DNA of 64,000 bases from positions 21,793,558 to 21,857,557 of the forward strand of contig NC_049916.1 in the NCBI RefSeq assembly GCF_001411555.2. The letters run 5' to 3'. Within the stretch, counting starts at the first letter, position 1. Every line of letters begins with the position of its first letter. A program made the translations under genes and the position numbers. This document shows positions 47,234 through 57,728 of the stretch, in pieces. Under the pieces are notes generated by a model, which saw only the letters and a list, made by a program, of their open reading frames with translations, was not told the DNA's origin and did no database searches. Source of the DNA: Juglans regia (lineage: Eukaryota; Streptophyta; Magnoliopsida; Fagales; Juglandaceae).

Positions 47234-48328
47234 ATGAGTTCTCGGCATCGTCCATTGCAAACATGTGGAGTTTCAATCTTGGCAACTGCTCGTAGTGCTT
47301 ACAATAAAGCTCAAGATTTTAATGGACCAATAGGCTCAACAACAAGAAGGATAGCCAAATTAGTCTCATTCACAAGTCCTCTAGCGTATGCTCTGTTATA
47401 TCCATGGTTAGCAATCCTCTCCTTTGTCGATGATCAAATCCTATTGGTTGAAAATGTGGTCGAGAACATCTTTCCACCATCAAACTATGTATTCAACAAG
47501 ATTGACTATGTTGTCCAAATTATAGAAATTTTCCCAGAAAAATTTGATTATGCATTGGGGAGATATGCCATGATTGCCCACCAAGTTCATTTCGATTGTA
47601 CACTGGTTCACATTTTCTGCTGGTTGAACTTTTTTATCACTACATTGACTCACTTGGGATCAGAAAGTACAAGGGAAAAGGAAATTTTGGTCGACATAAA
47701 CTTCCAGGATAAACCAGCCTTGGTTGATGAAGCAAAACATGCCGATGTTGGCAATAAGATGGAGTACTTACCTCCCATACCAGAAACCCCACAAGCTGAA
47801 ACTGAGACGGTCAATGCAGACATTGGGAAAGCCACATACAAGCAGGTACTAGAGAAAGGGACGAAAGGAAACAAGGGAAAAAAATCAGGGAGAGAGAACC
47901 TTCAAGTTGTGAAGCATGAAATAACCAGTTTTGGCCAGGAAGTATCTTGGAAAATAGAGGAAGAAATTGTAGATAAAAAGAGAAATGGAAGCGGCTGCCT
48001 TGAACCGGCTGTGGTTGATGTAGCAAACCAGCCCCTAGAGTTCCAAGCCAATGAAAACAGTGAGACAAAGGAAGAGTCCCCTCCCATACAAGCTGAAACT
48101 GAGACAGTCGGTAAGACAGTTGATGCAGGCATTGCGAAAGGCACGTACAAGGAGGTACTAAAGAGAGGGACAGAAGAAGACATGCAAAGCGAAACAATTG
48201 AAGAGAAATTTGAAAATGCGGAGGATGAGAAAGCCACTGTTGGGAATGGAGAGGAGGAAATTACAGCTGAAAGCCAAGCGAAAGATGATCCCATTTTAGA
48301 ATTGTTCGAGGCAGGATGGCTCTCATGA
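47234..48328 (+). CDS. Unrecognised plant protein, 364 aa, with a repeated TYKxVL module
   Basis: Single coding exon from ATG 47234 (first ATG after a likely leader-intron acceptor near 47212) to TGA 48326-48328. Residues about 10-145 are conserved-looking: VSILATARSAYNKAQDFNGP, hydrophobic LAYALLYPWLAILSFVDDQI and LLVENVVENIFPPSNYVFNK, then a second hydrophobic segment LVHIFCWLNFFITTLTHLG. From about 150 on it is acidic and Lys/Glu-rich with two related modules, AETETVNADIGKATYKQVLE and AETETVGKTVDAG followed by IAKGTYKEVLKRGTEE. The N-terminal region recalls REF/SRPP lipid-droplet proteins in layout (amphipathic, VDDQ, V-x-P-x-x-x-x-F-x-K-x-D) but I cannot assign it securely. The repeated acidic C-terminal half would be unusual for that family. 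It could act on lipid droplets or membranes; this is only inference. Confidence 0.7.
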   Translation: MSSRHRPLQTCGVSILATARSAYNKAQDFNGPIGSTTRRIAKLVSFTSPLAYALLYPWLAILSFVDDQILLVENVVENIFPPSNYVFNKIDYVVQIIEIFPEKFDYALGRYAMIAHQVHFDCTLVHIFCWLNFFITTLTHLGSESTREKEILVDINFQDKPALVDEAKHADVGNKMEYLPPIPETPQAETETVNADIGKATYKQVLEKGTKGNKGKKSGRENLQVVKHEITSFGQEVSWKIEEEIVDKKRNGSGCLEPAVVDVANQPLEFQANENSETKEESPPIQAETETVGKTVDAGIAKGTYKEVLKRGTEEDMQSETIEEKFENAEDEKATVGNGEEEITAESQAKDDPILELFEAGWLS

Positions 48329-49652
48329 ACGGCAACCCAGGAAGAAGGGGGTAAAAGGGAGCTCAATTCCCAGTTCCGGTTCATACATGGTGACATGAGA
48401 ATAACATTGGTTAGAAACTTTCTTGTAAATTTTTGAGCCATTTTGCTGCATCAAACACAGAAGGATAATTTTGGTGGTCACTATTGCTCACAAGTTTGTC
48501 ATGCTAAATGCTCACTAGTTAACGCTCGTGCTGACAAAGAGAATTTTTCAATGGGTCTACCAGTGTAGTATCCTAGTTTCAGCAATGTTGAAAGAATAAT
48601 ATCTTCTCTTTTTTTTTCTTTTTTTTGTTTGTTTGCGCACAAACGTTTCGACGCAAATTGTGATGATAGAAACAGATGCAATCATATTTTGCAGTAAATT
48701 GATAGATACCGTAAAGTGTAGACACACAAGTCCTTGAGAAAACAGGATTGGAAGTTTGCTTTTTCAGAAGCGTTTCCTCATTCACTACCATTTTGCACAG
48801 TATTTTGTTGATTATCCTGGGGGTAATCTATAATTTTATGCATCTGAATCTGTCTCTTGTATGTTTCTTGTCTCAAAAAAAGAAAAAGAAAAAGTACCGA
48901 TATATGGGGGTGCAGATTCATAATCGACATATAACTATTATTATGCTAGTTTGTATGGTGGAGCTCTGGTCGAGCTGCGGAGATGAGAGAGTAATTGCTT
49001 CTACAACGAACTACAAAGACACAAAATGCCCTGCATTACAAAGATCCACGTCCTATCGCATGCACAATCCATTCGGGTTAAAGATCCTTGCTTCCAATCA
49101 CCTCGGAAATCAAAGTCAGTTCACTGAAATAGGACCCATGGTTGCAAAAGTGATGAAAAATGAAGACTCTGATGTTTCTCTGACAGGTTGCATTATTCGT
49201 ACAGAAGAAGAAGCCAGATGAAACATTACCGAGGAACCCAAATCCAATGGAGAAAAGTCAATTACGAGACAAAACCCGAAATGGAGGAGGTGAGAACAAG
49301 GAAGCCAAGCGATGGAAGGTCCTTTTACATTTGAAGATTGCCCGCATGATTTAAACCTTCTCTCACTAGATCTTTTTTAGTTTTCATTGTTCCCGAATTG
49401 AACAAATCCCTTATTGCACCAGCCCCCAAAGAGGGAACCCATATTCAAGAAGAGAAGAGGCTCTCTCCCGAAACTAGATCTGGCTCATCCCACGTAGTCC
49501 GTCGAGACCAGGTGGAGGAAATAGATCAGCTGTCCCACACCAGTAGCAACAATCACCTTAAACCAAAAGTAGCCGTCATGGCATTCTAGCAAGCAGCTTA
49601 TCAGCAAGCATACCCAAGCTACTCACACAAAACGTTTTTTAACTAGAATTTG
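48329..49652. other. 3' flank of the 47234 gene
   Basis: Probable 3' UTR to about 48450. Some open frames of 60-157 codons cross 48750-49590 but show no recognisable domain or exon pattern, and I treat them as chance. Confidence 0.4.
49637..49652 (-). terminator. U1 snRNA 3' box
   Basis: The minus strand reads CAAATTCTAGTTAAAA directly after the U1 3' stem-loop. It matches the plant U-snRNA 3'-end signal CA-N(3-10)-AGTNNAA. Confidence 0.8.
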
Positions 49653-49654
49653 GA

Positions 49655-49816
49655 CGGGGGCCGCGCGAACGCAGGCCCCCACTACCACAAATTATGACGT
49701 AGGCTCTGCCACTTTGGACAGACCTTAGGGCAGCACCCCTCCTAAAGTGCAATGGAGGTCACTGACCCAGGCCATGGGCCTTGTTGATCACCCATTGACC
49801 CCGTCCAGGTAAGTAT
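49655..49816 (-). ncRNA. U1: U1 small nuclear RNA gene, about 162 nt
   Basis: The transcript begins ATACTTACCTGGACGGGGTC. The 5' end ACTTACCTG is the sequence that pairs with 5' splice sites. It continues with AATGGGTGATCAACAAGGCC, CATGGCCTGGGTCAGTGACC, CCATTGCACTTTAGGAGGGG and TGCTGCCCTAAGGTCTG. Then come an Sm-protein site AATTTGTGG (49685-49693) and the terminal hairpin GGGGGCCTGCG-TTCG-CGCGGCCCCC. The length agrees with plant U1. It is the RNA core of the U1 snRNP, which recognises 5' splice sites in the nucleus. The RNA elements and the promoter are all in place, so I expect a functional Pol II gene. The exact 3' end is uncertain by two or three bases. Confidence 0.96.
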
Positions 49817-49840
49817 GTTTCAACGTGCCTCTTCCCTCGC

Positions 49841-49893
49841 TTTATAGAGTAGAGCCTCCGCCATACTGCTCTCACTCACCTTCCGTGTGGGAC
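49841..49893 (-). promoter_or_regulatory. Pol II-type U-snRNA promoter: USE and TATA box
   Basis: On the minus strand the upstream sequence element GTCCCACACG (49893-49884) fits the plant USE consensus RTCCCACATC with the last two bases deviating. A TATA box (TATAAA, 49846-49841) lies 30 bases before the transcript start. The USE-TATA spacing of about 37 bases fits the longer Pol II arrangement, not the shorter one of Pol III U6 genes. Confidence 0.9.
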
Positions 49894-50309
49894 TACAACA
49901 CGCAAGAAAGAAACAATCATGTGACTCCCTCTTCTCAGCTGAACCCCAAAGCCATTAGGAGTGGTCACCAAATTCGCTCTTTTTTCCCACAACTTGTGCT
50001 TAAGCCGTTCTGAATTCTTGAAAATTTTAGTGATCCAGTCTTCAAAATAAAGCACACAACGAAAAATAACATGAGACACAAGAAGTTGCAGATCGATTTG
50101 CTGCTGATAGCCTTACGTTTTAGCTTTCACATGAAATTTCATATCGAGGCACAGGCACCACTAGTTTCTTTTCAACCGGGAATCCAGCGCTTGAATTCAC
50201 ATATATAATATGCATATTCCTTCCCAAGGGTGGCAAACGAGAAGAACAAAGAAATTCATAAATTACAAGTGCCCCGTACATATTTTCTCTATGAAAACAA
50301 AAAAAAAAA
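49894..50309. other. Spacer between U1 and the U-box exon pseudogene
   Basis: No gene. From about 50095 the sequence is related to 52445 onward (CTTACGTTTTAGCTTTCACA vs CATACGCTTTGGCTTTCACA), the downstream edge of the duplicated segment. Confidence 0.5.
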
Positions 50310-51600
50310 AGGACTTAAACACCGAGCCTAACATACCCAACAGAGATCTATTTACATTGCGGCTTTGATTCTAAAGCAGGCATCGGACTATCCCACTTCA
50401 CCAACCTATGCATCTCAGCAGGTGGTGGTTGGTCTCGTTGTCGCTGCTCCCTAAACAGCATCAGAAGTTTCTGAGCCTTCTCTTTTCCCCTGTAAGTCCC
50501 GCTCACCGACATTTACACCAGTACTGCAGGTATTAACCATTCTTGTAGAACAATGTGACTGCATTTCTCATTTCCCTTGCACAAAATCAAGAGACATGAG
50601 ACAGCTTTCTCCTGCTCAATAGGCTCGCCAATGTCTAGCATTGTTGCTAGTCCACCAATAACGCCAGGTGCTGATATAATCTCATCCTTTCCTGACTGAC
50701 ATGAAGCCCAGGTTTATAAGGACAGCAATGACTTTTTCTGCCCACGTGTGATCACCAGAAGCTGTAAGAAGGGATTGGAGACCACTGACGATGCCAGCTG
50801 AAATGAGGTTTAGAATATTGGATGGAAGAGTGGAGATATTATAGAGAACATGGAGGGCATCAAGCTTGCACTGGGGTTCAGTATTAGCTCGAAGGATCTG
50901 GGTTAAGAAAGGAACTGCCGGACTTGAGTCAATGACAGGCTTGGCTTCTCCAAGGAAGGACAGAGTCAGATTGAGAGCCGTGGCAGATCCATGGGAATTG
51001 GGGTTGGAAATCATCTCCTCCAACAAGGAAATTACTCCTGCTGCAAACATCATTTCCTTGTTTCTGAAAAAGAAATTAAAATAGCAGTTCCTTCAATAAT
51101 CTTTTATATATATTCATGGTTCAGAAATTTGTCAAAAAAAAAAAAAAAAAACATGTGACACAAGCTATTCAATTTGTACCACACAATATAAGGTTTCAAA
51201 TTCACTAAGGGTCAAGAGTAAAATTAGCCCCCAAGTTTTTAGATCTCGTTTGTTTTTGCATATGCGATAAGATGAAATAAGTTGAGATAGTTGAATAAAA
51301 TATTATTATAATATTTTTTTTAATATTTTTTTATTTTGAAATTTAAAAAAATTAAATTATTTATTTTATTTTGTATAAGAATTTAATAAAATTATAATGA
51401 TTAGATGAAATGAAAAGTTTTGTAAAAGTGAACATAGCCAATAGGCCCATGCGTGCTTAGCTGTGCGTGACACATCCTTTAAAGAGGCATAGGAAATGAA
51501 TTAAATCAGCAAAAGTATATTCCACTAATCGTATGACCCAATTACCAAAACTTTTGATGCGTAGCTAATATAGTTAAAATTCTTAGAGCACTCGAAATAT
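50095..51600. repeat. Duplicated segment, copy 1 (partner 52445-53770)
   Basis: Tandem segmental duplication at an offset of about 2.35 kb. It covers the last exon of the U-box gene, its downstream flank and part of the preceding intron. Matches continue past the exon, for example GCGTGACACATCCTTTAAAG at 51468 against GCGTGACACATTCTTTAAAG near 53625. MITE DNA (family I-like at 51239-51436) interrupts copy 1 only. Confidence 0.85.
50310..51066 (-). pseudogene. Pseudogene copy of the last exon (ARM region) of the PUB45-like gene
   Basis: Runs from the acceptor-like start (NKEMMFAAGVISLLEEMI) through SHGSATALNLTLSFLGEAKP, SSPAVPFLTQILRANTEPQC and LPSNILNLISAGIVSGLQSL. It frameshifts after AVLINLG by a one-base insertion where the intact gene reads AVLINLASCQ. 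Later bases still match but hold extra bases near 50520 (GTACTGCAGGTATTAACC) and lack about 60 bases that encode the C-terminal basic tail. The upstream U-box exons are not duplicated. It is a dead partial copy of the gene immediately upstream in transcription. Confidence 0.92.
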
Positions 51601-52623
51601 ATAGTGCATGAACAAAAAAGAAAGTCTTGACTTTTTTTTGGTTTTTTTTTTTTATAAGCTATATTATTACACAATGTAAATATTTATTATTAAGAATTGC
51701 TACAGACATAAAGAGATTATACAAAATAAATTTACAAATTAATGTAACTTCATCAAATTCGTTAGATTTATTTTATAATAAAAATAACTTTACAATCTGA
51801 TGTATCATATCAAACCATATCAATTTATGAGTTTATTTTTATGTAATCTCTTTCTAATTAAAATATTTTTATTTATTATTAAACCAATACTCGATCACAT
51901 CATCTCTATGACGAAGATGTCCTTTTGTTAGTTTTTTCAATTTTGTTCTCTCTTTCTCATTGAGTTGATGGGTCCATGAAAAAATATCTCCAAAGCCCCA
52001 ATATGACGACAAAATCATCTCATAGATATTGGCCAATAGACTCGGAACAATGAATGAGACACAAAATCAGCTCACCTAGCAACCAACTTTCGTCCCTAGG
52101 CCAACTATACAATCAAGGCGCGCGAGATCTTTCATATTATGAACTACAAGAAGGGATGATGATAAAAGTAAACATAGACAAGGCTTTCAAATCCTATAAA
52201 ATATTTAAATGCCTTTGGTTTTTACCCCCATCTCCTTTCTCTTTATAATCGGCCCTGAAGTTTCTATCTACTCAAAGACTGAGAACCAAGGGAAGCTTAG
52301 TAGCATCACTCTCAGCAACTTTATACCTGGAAGAAGTCTCCCCAAAAGCTAAACATCTTTTGGCCTTCCAATGCTTTACATGAAGTCTCTAACCGTGCGT
52401 GTAGTCAAGCATCTTTTGCCACTAAAGCCAATATCAAGTTGAGTGATTTGGCGCTGATGGTCATACGCTTTGGCTTTCACACGGAACTACAGGGCTTCTT
52501 CCAATGCTACACAGGGCTTGAATTGACATATACAAAACAATATACATAGTCCTGACTCCTACGTAAATTACAAGGGGCTGTACATATTTTCTCTATCAAA
52601 ACGAAAAATTTACAACTCTGAGC
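51067..52623. other. Spacer between the exon pseudogene and the U-box gene
   Basis: AT-rich, with a family I MITE-like stretch (51239-51436) and a family IV MITE (51696-51870). No gene is supported; 52260-52620 is the 3' flank of the U-box gene. Confidence 0.45.
51696..51870. mobile_element. MITE, family IV
   Basis: ATAAAGAGATTATACAAAAT near the left end and TATTTTTATGTAATCTCTTT near the right end form an imperfect inverted repeat. The interior shares ACTTCATCAAATTCGTTAGA and CAATCTGATGTATCATATCA with the copies at 27549 and 29759. Confidence 0.6.
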
Positions 52624-53754
52624 CTAACATTGATCAACTGAATAGCTCTTGCTTTTCCAGAAGCTAAATGCTTTACCCATCTTTCTTCTAGAGCTTGATT
52701 TACATAGCGGCTTCGATTCTAAAGCAGGCATCGGATTCTCCCTCTTTTCAGCGAGCCGATGCATCTCAGCAGGTGGTGGTTGGACTTGTTTTCGCTGCTC
52801 CCTAAACAGCATCAGAAGTTTCTGAGCCTTATCTTTTCCCCTGTAAGTCCCGTTCACTGACATTGACACCAGTGCAGGTATTACCCCTTCTTGCAGAACA
52901 ATTTGACTGCGTTTCTCATTTCCCATGCACAAAATCAAGAGACATGAGACAGCTCTCTCCTGCTCAATAGGCTTACCAATGTCTAGCATTGTTGCTAGTC
53001 CACCAATAAGGCCAGGTGCTGATATAATCTCATCCTTTCCTAATTGACATGATGCCAGGTTTATAAGGACAGCAATGGCTTTTTCTGCCCACGCATGATC
53101 ACCAGAAGCTGCAAGAAGGGAATGGAGGTCACTGACAATGCCAGCTGAAATGAGGTTTAGAATATTGGATGGAAGAGTGGAGATATTATAGAGGGCATGG
53201 AGGGCATCAAGCTTGCACTGGGGTTCAGTATTAGCTCGAAGGATCTGGGTTAAGAAAGGAACTGCCGGACTTGAGCCAATGATAGGCTTGGCTTCTTCAA
53301 GTAAGGACAGATTCAGATAGAGTGCCGTGGCAGATCCATGGGAATTGGGGTTGGAAATCATCTCCTCCAACAAGGAAATTACTCCTCCAGCAAACATCAT
53401 TTCCTTGTTTCTGAAAAAGAAATTAAAATAGAAGTTTCTTCAGAATCGTTGGTTTGTCTTCATGGTTAAGAAATTTGTTATAAAAAAATAAACAATTTTA
53501 ACATGTGACACAAGCTATTGGACCACACCCATATGAAGGTTTTAAATTAACGAAAGGTCAAAAACAAAATTAGTCCCGACTTTCACGTTTTTACGAGCAC
53601 AAGATCCATATGTGGAAGTCTGTGCGTGACACATTCTTTAAAGAGGCATCTGAAAAGAATTAAATCAACAAAGAGAATATTCCATTAATGGTATGACCCA
53701 AATTACTCAGACTAGCGATGCATAGCTCATATAGTTAAAATTCTGAAAGCACTC

Positions 53755-53770
<16 letters not shown>
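52445..53770. repeat. Duplicated segment, copy 2 (functional exon copy)
   Basis: Partner of 50095-51600. It contains the intact final exon of the U-box gene and about 360 bases of intron 4. The part of intron 4 beyond it holds a TA tract (53761-53787) and a T run not found at copy 1. Confidence 0.85.
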
Positions 53771-53791
<21 letters not shown>

Positions 53792-56700
53792 CATGAAAAT
53801 CTGTTTTTTTTTTTTTTTTTTTTTTTAAGCAAGAGAAAATATGAATTTTTTTTTATAGGTAATATATACATATATATATATATATAAATACATTGATAAA
53901 AATGTAGTTGCTGAAATTGGCTCCATAGACCAATGGTCCAACGGTATCAGATCCACAGATTCCTATCAGCATACAAAATATGGAATCACTCTTGGTCCAT
54001 TCATATACAAGAAAATATGAATTAATGCTAGATTTTAAAGATTATAACTTTCATCTTCTTTCCCGTAAGAACTGCCACTAAACCAATCAGGAAAAGAATC
54101 CTTAGCCTTTGTGTACAAAATGTCATCATAAACAGATCAGCATAACAATGATCAATTTATGACACTACGAATATAATAAATAAATAAAGCAGGGAAGCAT
54201 GTAAAAATTTATTATTAAACAATATTCGACCATTCATCCCTGTAACTGTTGTCTTAGTTCTTCATATTATCGCAGGACCATCTTAATGTTATGGTACTGT
54301 CATCACTCCCATTAAGACGCCAATACTGTTGTAAAATGTAAGGCCAAAGGTCCTGTATGATATTATGAAACTTCAGGAACAAGTGTACATACCTGCTATT
54401 GTTGACAGCTAGGTTGAAGAGAGCCATGGCGCCACTTTCCTGAGCCATTACATTCCCTTCATGCAAAGCTGAATCTAGAAATCGCAAAAGAGCTTCCACA
54501 AACCCATTGCCCCCCATAAAAATCCTAGCCTCCTCATCATCCTTCAGCAACAACCTTATTTGCTCCACCACTATACACTTTTTCCTCAAATCTTCCTCCT
54601 CATTCAAGACAGACAAAAAATGCTGGTAACTTTCCAACAAACCAAGCTCACACTCTTCCAGCTTAGGAGACAAATTTTCCATTTCATTTCCTTCAGCCTC
54701 CTCTGTGATACCACACTCCTCTAAAGGAATATCCTTAACCCCCTTCGGATTGCAAGAGCCAACACTGTCCATAGCTCTTGAAATTGCAGATTCAGACTCG
54801 GATAATGCCAGCCTCCAACAGTTGAGGTCAAGAGACTCTGGGGGCCCATCAGGAACATAAACTCCATTCTGTTCGCACCAACTAGCAATGAGACCTTTCA
54901 CACAGTAATTAGGAGTCAATGAGAGATGTGAGAGCTTCTGTTGAGTCTTTGGGCAGGTGTTATGCCCATCACCAATCCATTTCTCAATGCAGATCCTCTC
55001 ATATGTTTGCCCAGAAGCAATGACCACCGGATCATACATAAGCTGCAATGATATTGGACACCTCAATTCTTCAGGAGGCATCTGCCCTGATCTTCTGTTG
55101 CTTGGCTTCAACCTTTCAAAGGAATGACCATTGCCACCAGGTTCACAATCATCAAGAGAGCCCTGAACAGTGGGAGAACATGGAGTAGAACCCTGTGAAT
55201 CATTGTCATCAGAGATCTCACTTCTAAATAATTTGGAGTACGTTCTCATGAGATGTAGGAGATGAACCACGATTGATTCCTTCCTCTTGTCTTCCTCCAC
55301 ACGAGCTCTTTCTACGAGTTTCTTGAGAGCTCTTCTCTCTGTAAGAGCTGCTCTCGAAGAGGTTATTCCAAGTTTAGTAGCAGCCCGGTGAAAACATTCT
55401 AGTTCATTATTATCATTATTGTTATTGATTTTTTCCCCCTTCTGGAGCAATGCAATAATTTCATCACCAACATGCTTCTCTATTGGATCAAGCATGAAGA
55501 CAGTATTGTCAAGTTCACTCACAATCTTCTGAATCTACACAGAAATTCAATTATAAATGAGGTCAAAACAATATTTATCCAAAAAATGTGTAAAAAAATA
55601 CTTGAATAGAAATAGCAACAAAAAGACCGAATAAAATGCGACCAAGAAGGACAATTTATAGTGTATTTATATATACTTTCAAATCAGAATGCAACGATTT
55701 TATAAGAAATATGACCCTTTAGAAAAAGAGCTATGTCTGGTTAGTATAAAGCCAAACCCAAGAAGGAAGTGTAAATATGCACCAGGATCATATAGATGGC
55801 CATCCAGCATGTGAGCAACATCTGAAATATTTGAAACAGGCTTACAAAATCTTTCACATCACAATTATAACTCTCATTTCTTAAATTCCATACACGTATC
55901 TGTTTTGACTACCAAATAAAGACAAGCATATTATCTAAAGCCGGGTCATGGAAGGCTGAATCAAATATAATCAGCAAAATCTTTTCTTCCCCTCTTTCTT
56001 TGACAAAGAAAAGCGGGTTAACCCCGTACCAGCCAAAATGGCAAAAACAGGAAGAAATCCTCTGGCTTTTAACAATCACGAGCTCTCCTTATATGCAAGT
56101 TATAACGGATGCCCTCCCATGGACCCACAACACATCATCATACAGGGGCCTACATATTGGCCTCAAAACAAAAATCCCAGCTTAAACTCGCTATATCATG
56201 TACACTTGGCTGTCAAAGATTCATACTATGTCTTCAAGTTTAACTAAAAAAAAGTTTAGTTAACTCAAGTCAACATTAAAGCCCAATTGTCACAAATATT
56301 AGAGCTCATATTTTTGTGAAGCGGCAGTGATAGCGGATACGATAGCATGGCGCATGAATAAAGATGCATGTCAACGTTGCCCATAATGGAGGGAAACGTA
56401 TCTAGCAAGACTGCCGAAGCCATACAAGCATGGATAAAACTTCCCAAAGCAGTTGGAACTCAGCAAATAGATTCACTAATCTGATTTGGCAGTCCAAAGG
56501 AATGATGAGATTACATCAATTTAACAATCAAGTAAAACTTCATTCAATGGATAGAATAAGGTTATTATGCGTGCACCTGAGAACAAAGCATAAAACATAA
56601 CATCTTAGACTTCTCATACAATAGGGAAATAAAAAGACTAAAAGAACTTGAGTAATACTTACCTGAGAACCAATTGATTGTGGGACAATATCGTCGACGT

Positions 56701-57728
56701 GCCTGAGACTATCTTGAAGTGCACATCTTGCCTTCTCAAACTTTAGAAGAACAGAATCCCCAGTTATAGCCTGCATGATAAGAGAGCTTTTATTAATTGA
56801 ACATTCCCGGACATACAACACAACCCCCCCCCCCCGTGGGAGGAGAAAAAAAGACAAAAGAACAAAATTACAGATATGAGTACCAAGTTTAAAGATCACA
56901 TGATGAATAACTTATTCCTCTACCTAATAAATTGAATATCGAAGTGAAAATATCTCACTGTATAAAATTTGAACTTGTAGTCTCATTAAAAGAATCATAC
57001 CAAGTAGAGTTTACTACATTCTGAGCAGTGTTGAAGAACATTTTTTGCCTTCTCAAGCGCTACATGCAATGAGCACAATGCCTGAATGCCAGATTTGCTT
57101 GGGCGTGCTGCTTCTAAAGTAGGAAAGATTGATATTACCTTGCAATATATCGCAGAGAGTATCCTGCACATTTCTCCATGTAACTGCAAAAGAAAAATGT
57201 TGTGAGGTAGTAACCCAAACTTAAGGAACTATATTGAAACAGTTAATACCGGATTCAACAATTTATATAACTACAGTTAAAAATAAGAAAAGCCTGGTGG
57301 ATGAAAAACCAACTTATATAATAAACTAGATGGTCAAATTCTTCCCAAACTCATAGACACAATCAGCTTGCAAGTCGTTTTGTTTACCAAAGTAGAAATC
57401 ATTGTCTACCAAGGAAACCCAGTAAAATTTGTAGATATAATTGACACCAGCAAGAAAGAGAAGACATTCTTAAATGCCTTCTACGTGGCCATGGTGATTA
57501 GTATTTGGAACCCAACTCCAAATACTAATCACCATGGCCAATTGACAAATAGCGTGATGGGACTCTGTCTACGCTCATTAAAAATCTAAAAAAGAAAATA
57601 AATACATTTAAGGATCGCTGACTAAAAGGCTTAGTACCAGTAATTTGAATTCAGTCCAAACATTACACACCCAATACCTTGGCATCAGTTGCTGCAAACA
57701 AATTTTCTTCCACCTCCGTAATGTCCAT
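52624..57728 (-). CDS. PUB45: U-box/ARM-repeat E3 ubiquitin ligase (PUB45-like), 756 aa
   Basis: Five exons in transcription order: 57728-57678, 57183-57001, 56770-56663, 55534-54393 and 53410-52624, all in phase. The N-terminus MDITEVEENLFAATDAK with LHGEMCRILSAIYCKVISIF is the UND-type helical domain of this class. The U-box spans about 268-343, with PPEELRCPISLQLMYDPVVI, SGQTYERICIEKWIGDGHNT and the following CP. ARM-like helical repeats follow from about 420 to 690 (AQESGAMALFNLAVNNSRNK, GVISLLEEMISNPNSHGSAT, AVSCLLILCMGNEKRSQIVL). The tail is basic and Ser-rich, ending KSKSYSVDQC. It transfers ubiquitin to substrates in cytosol or nucleus. Arabidopsis PUB45 and PUB6 are the nearest I recall, and PUB45 is of similar length. 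Which paralogue this is cannot be settled. A long 5' leader (to about 58930) with introns is likely. The last exon has a dead tandem copy downstream. Confidence 0.94.
57486..57540. repeat. Perfect 24-bp inverted repeat with 7-nt loop
   Basis: The arms 57486-57509 and 57517-57540 are exact reverse complements (outer half TGGCCATGGTGATTAG) around the loop ACCCAAC. It lies in intron 1 of the U-box gene. It is non-repetitive in sequence, unlike the AT hairpins of the MITEs. Confidence 0.95.

Noticed and set aside
47650..48441. Minus-strand frames of 74-179 codons opposite the 47234 gene
   Set aside because: Antisense shadow of a Glu/Lys-rich sequence giving Ser/Leu/Phe-rich noise.
48748..49589. 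Open frames of 157 and 63 codons downstream of the 47234 gene
   Set aside because: Start within low-complexity DNA, no domain or splice pattern, and not continuous with the upstream gene.
53925..53965. GGTCCAACGGTATCAGATCC, which at first looks like an LTR primer-binding site
   Set aside because: No LTR, polypurine tract or retroelement coding sequence nearby; lies inside intron 4 of the U-box gene.
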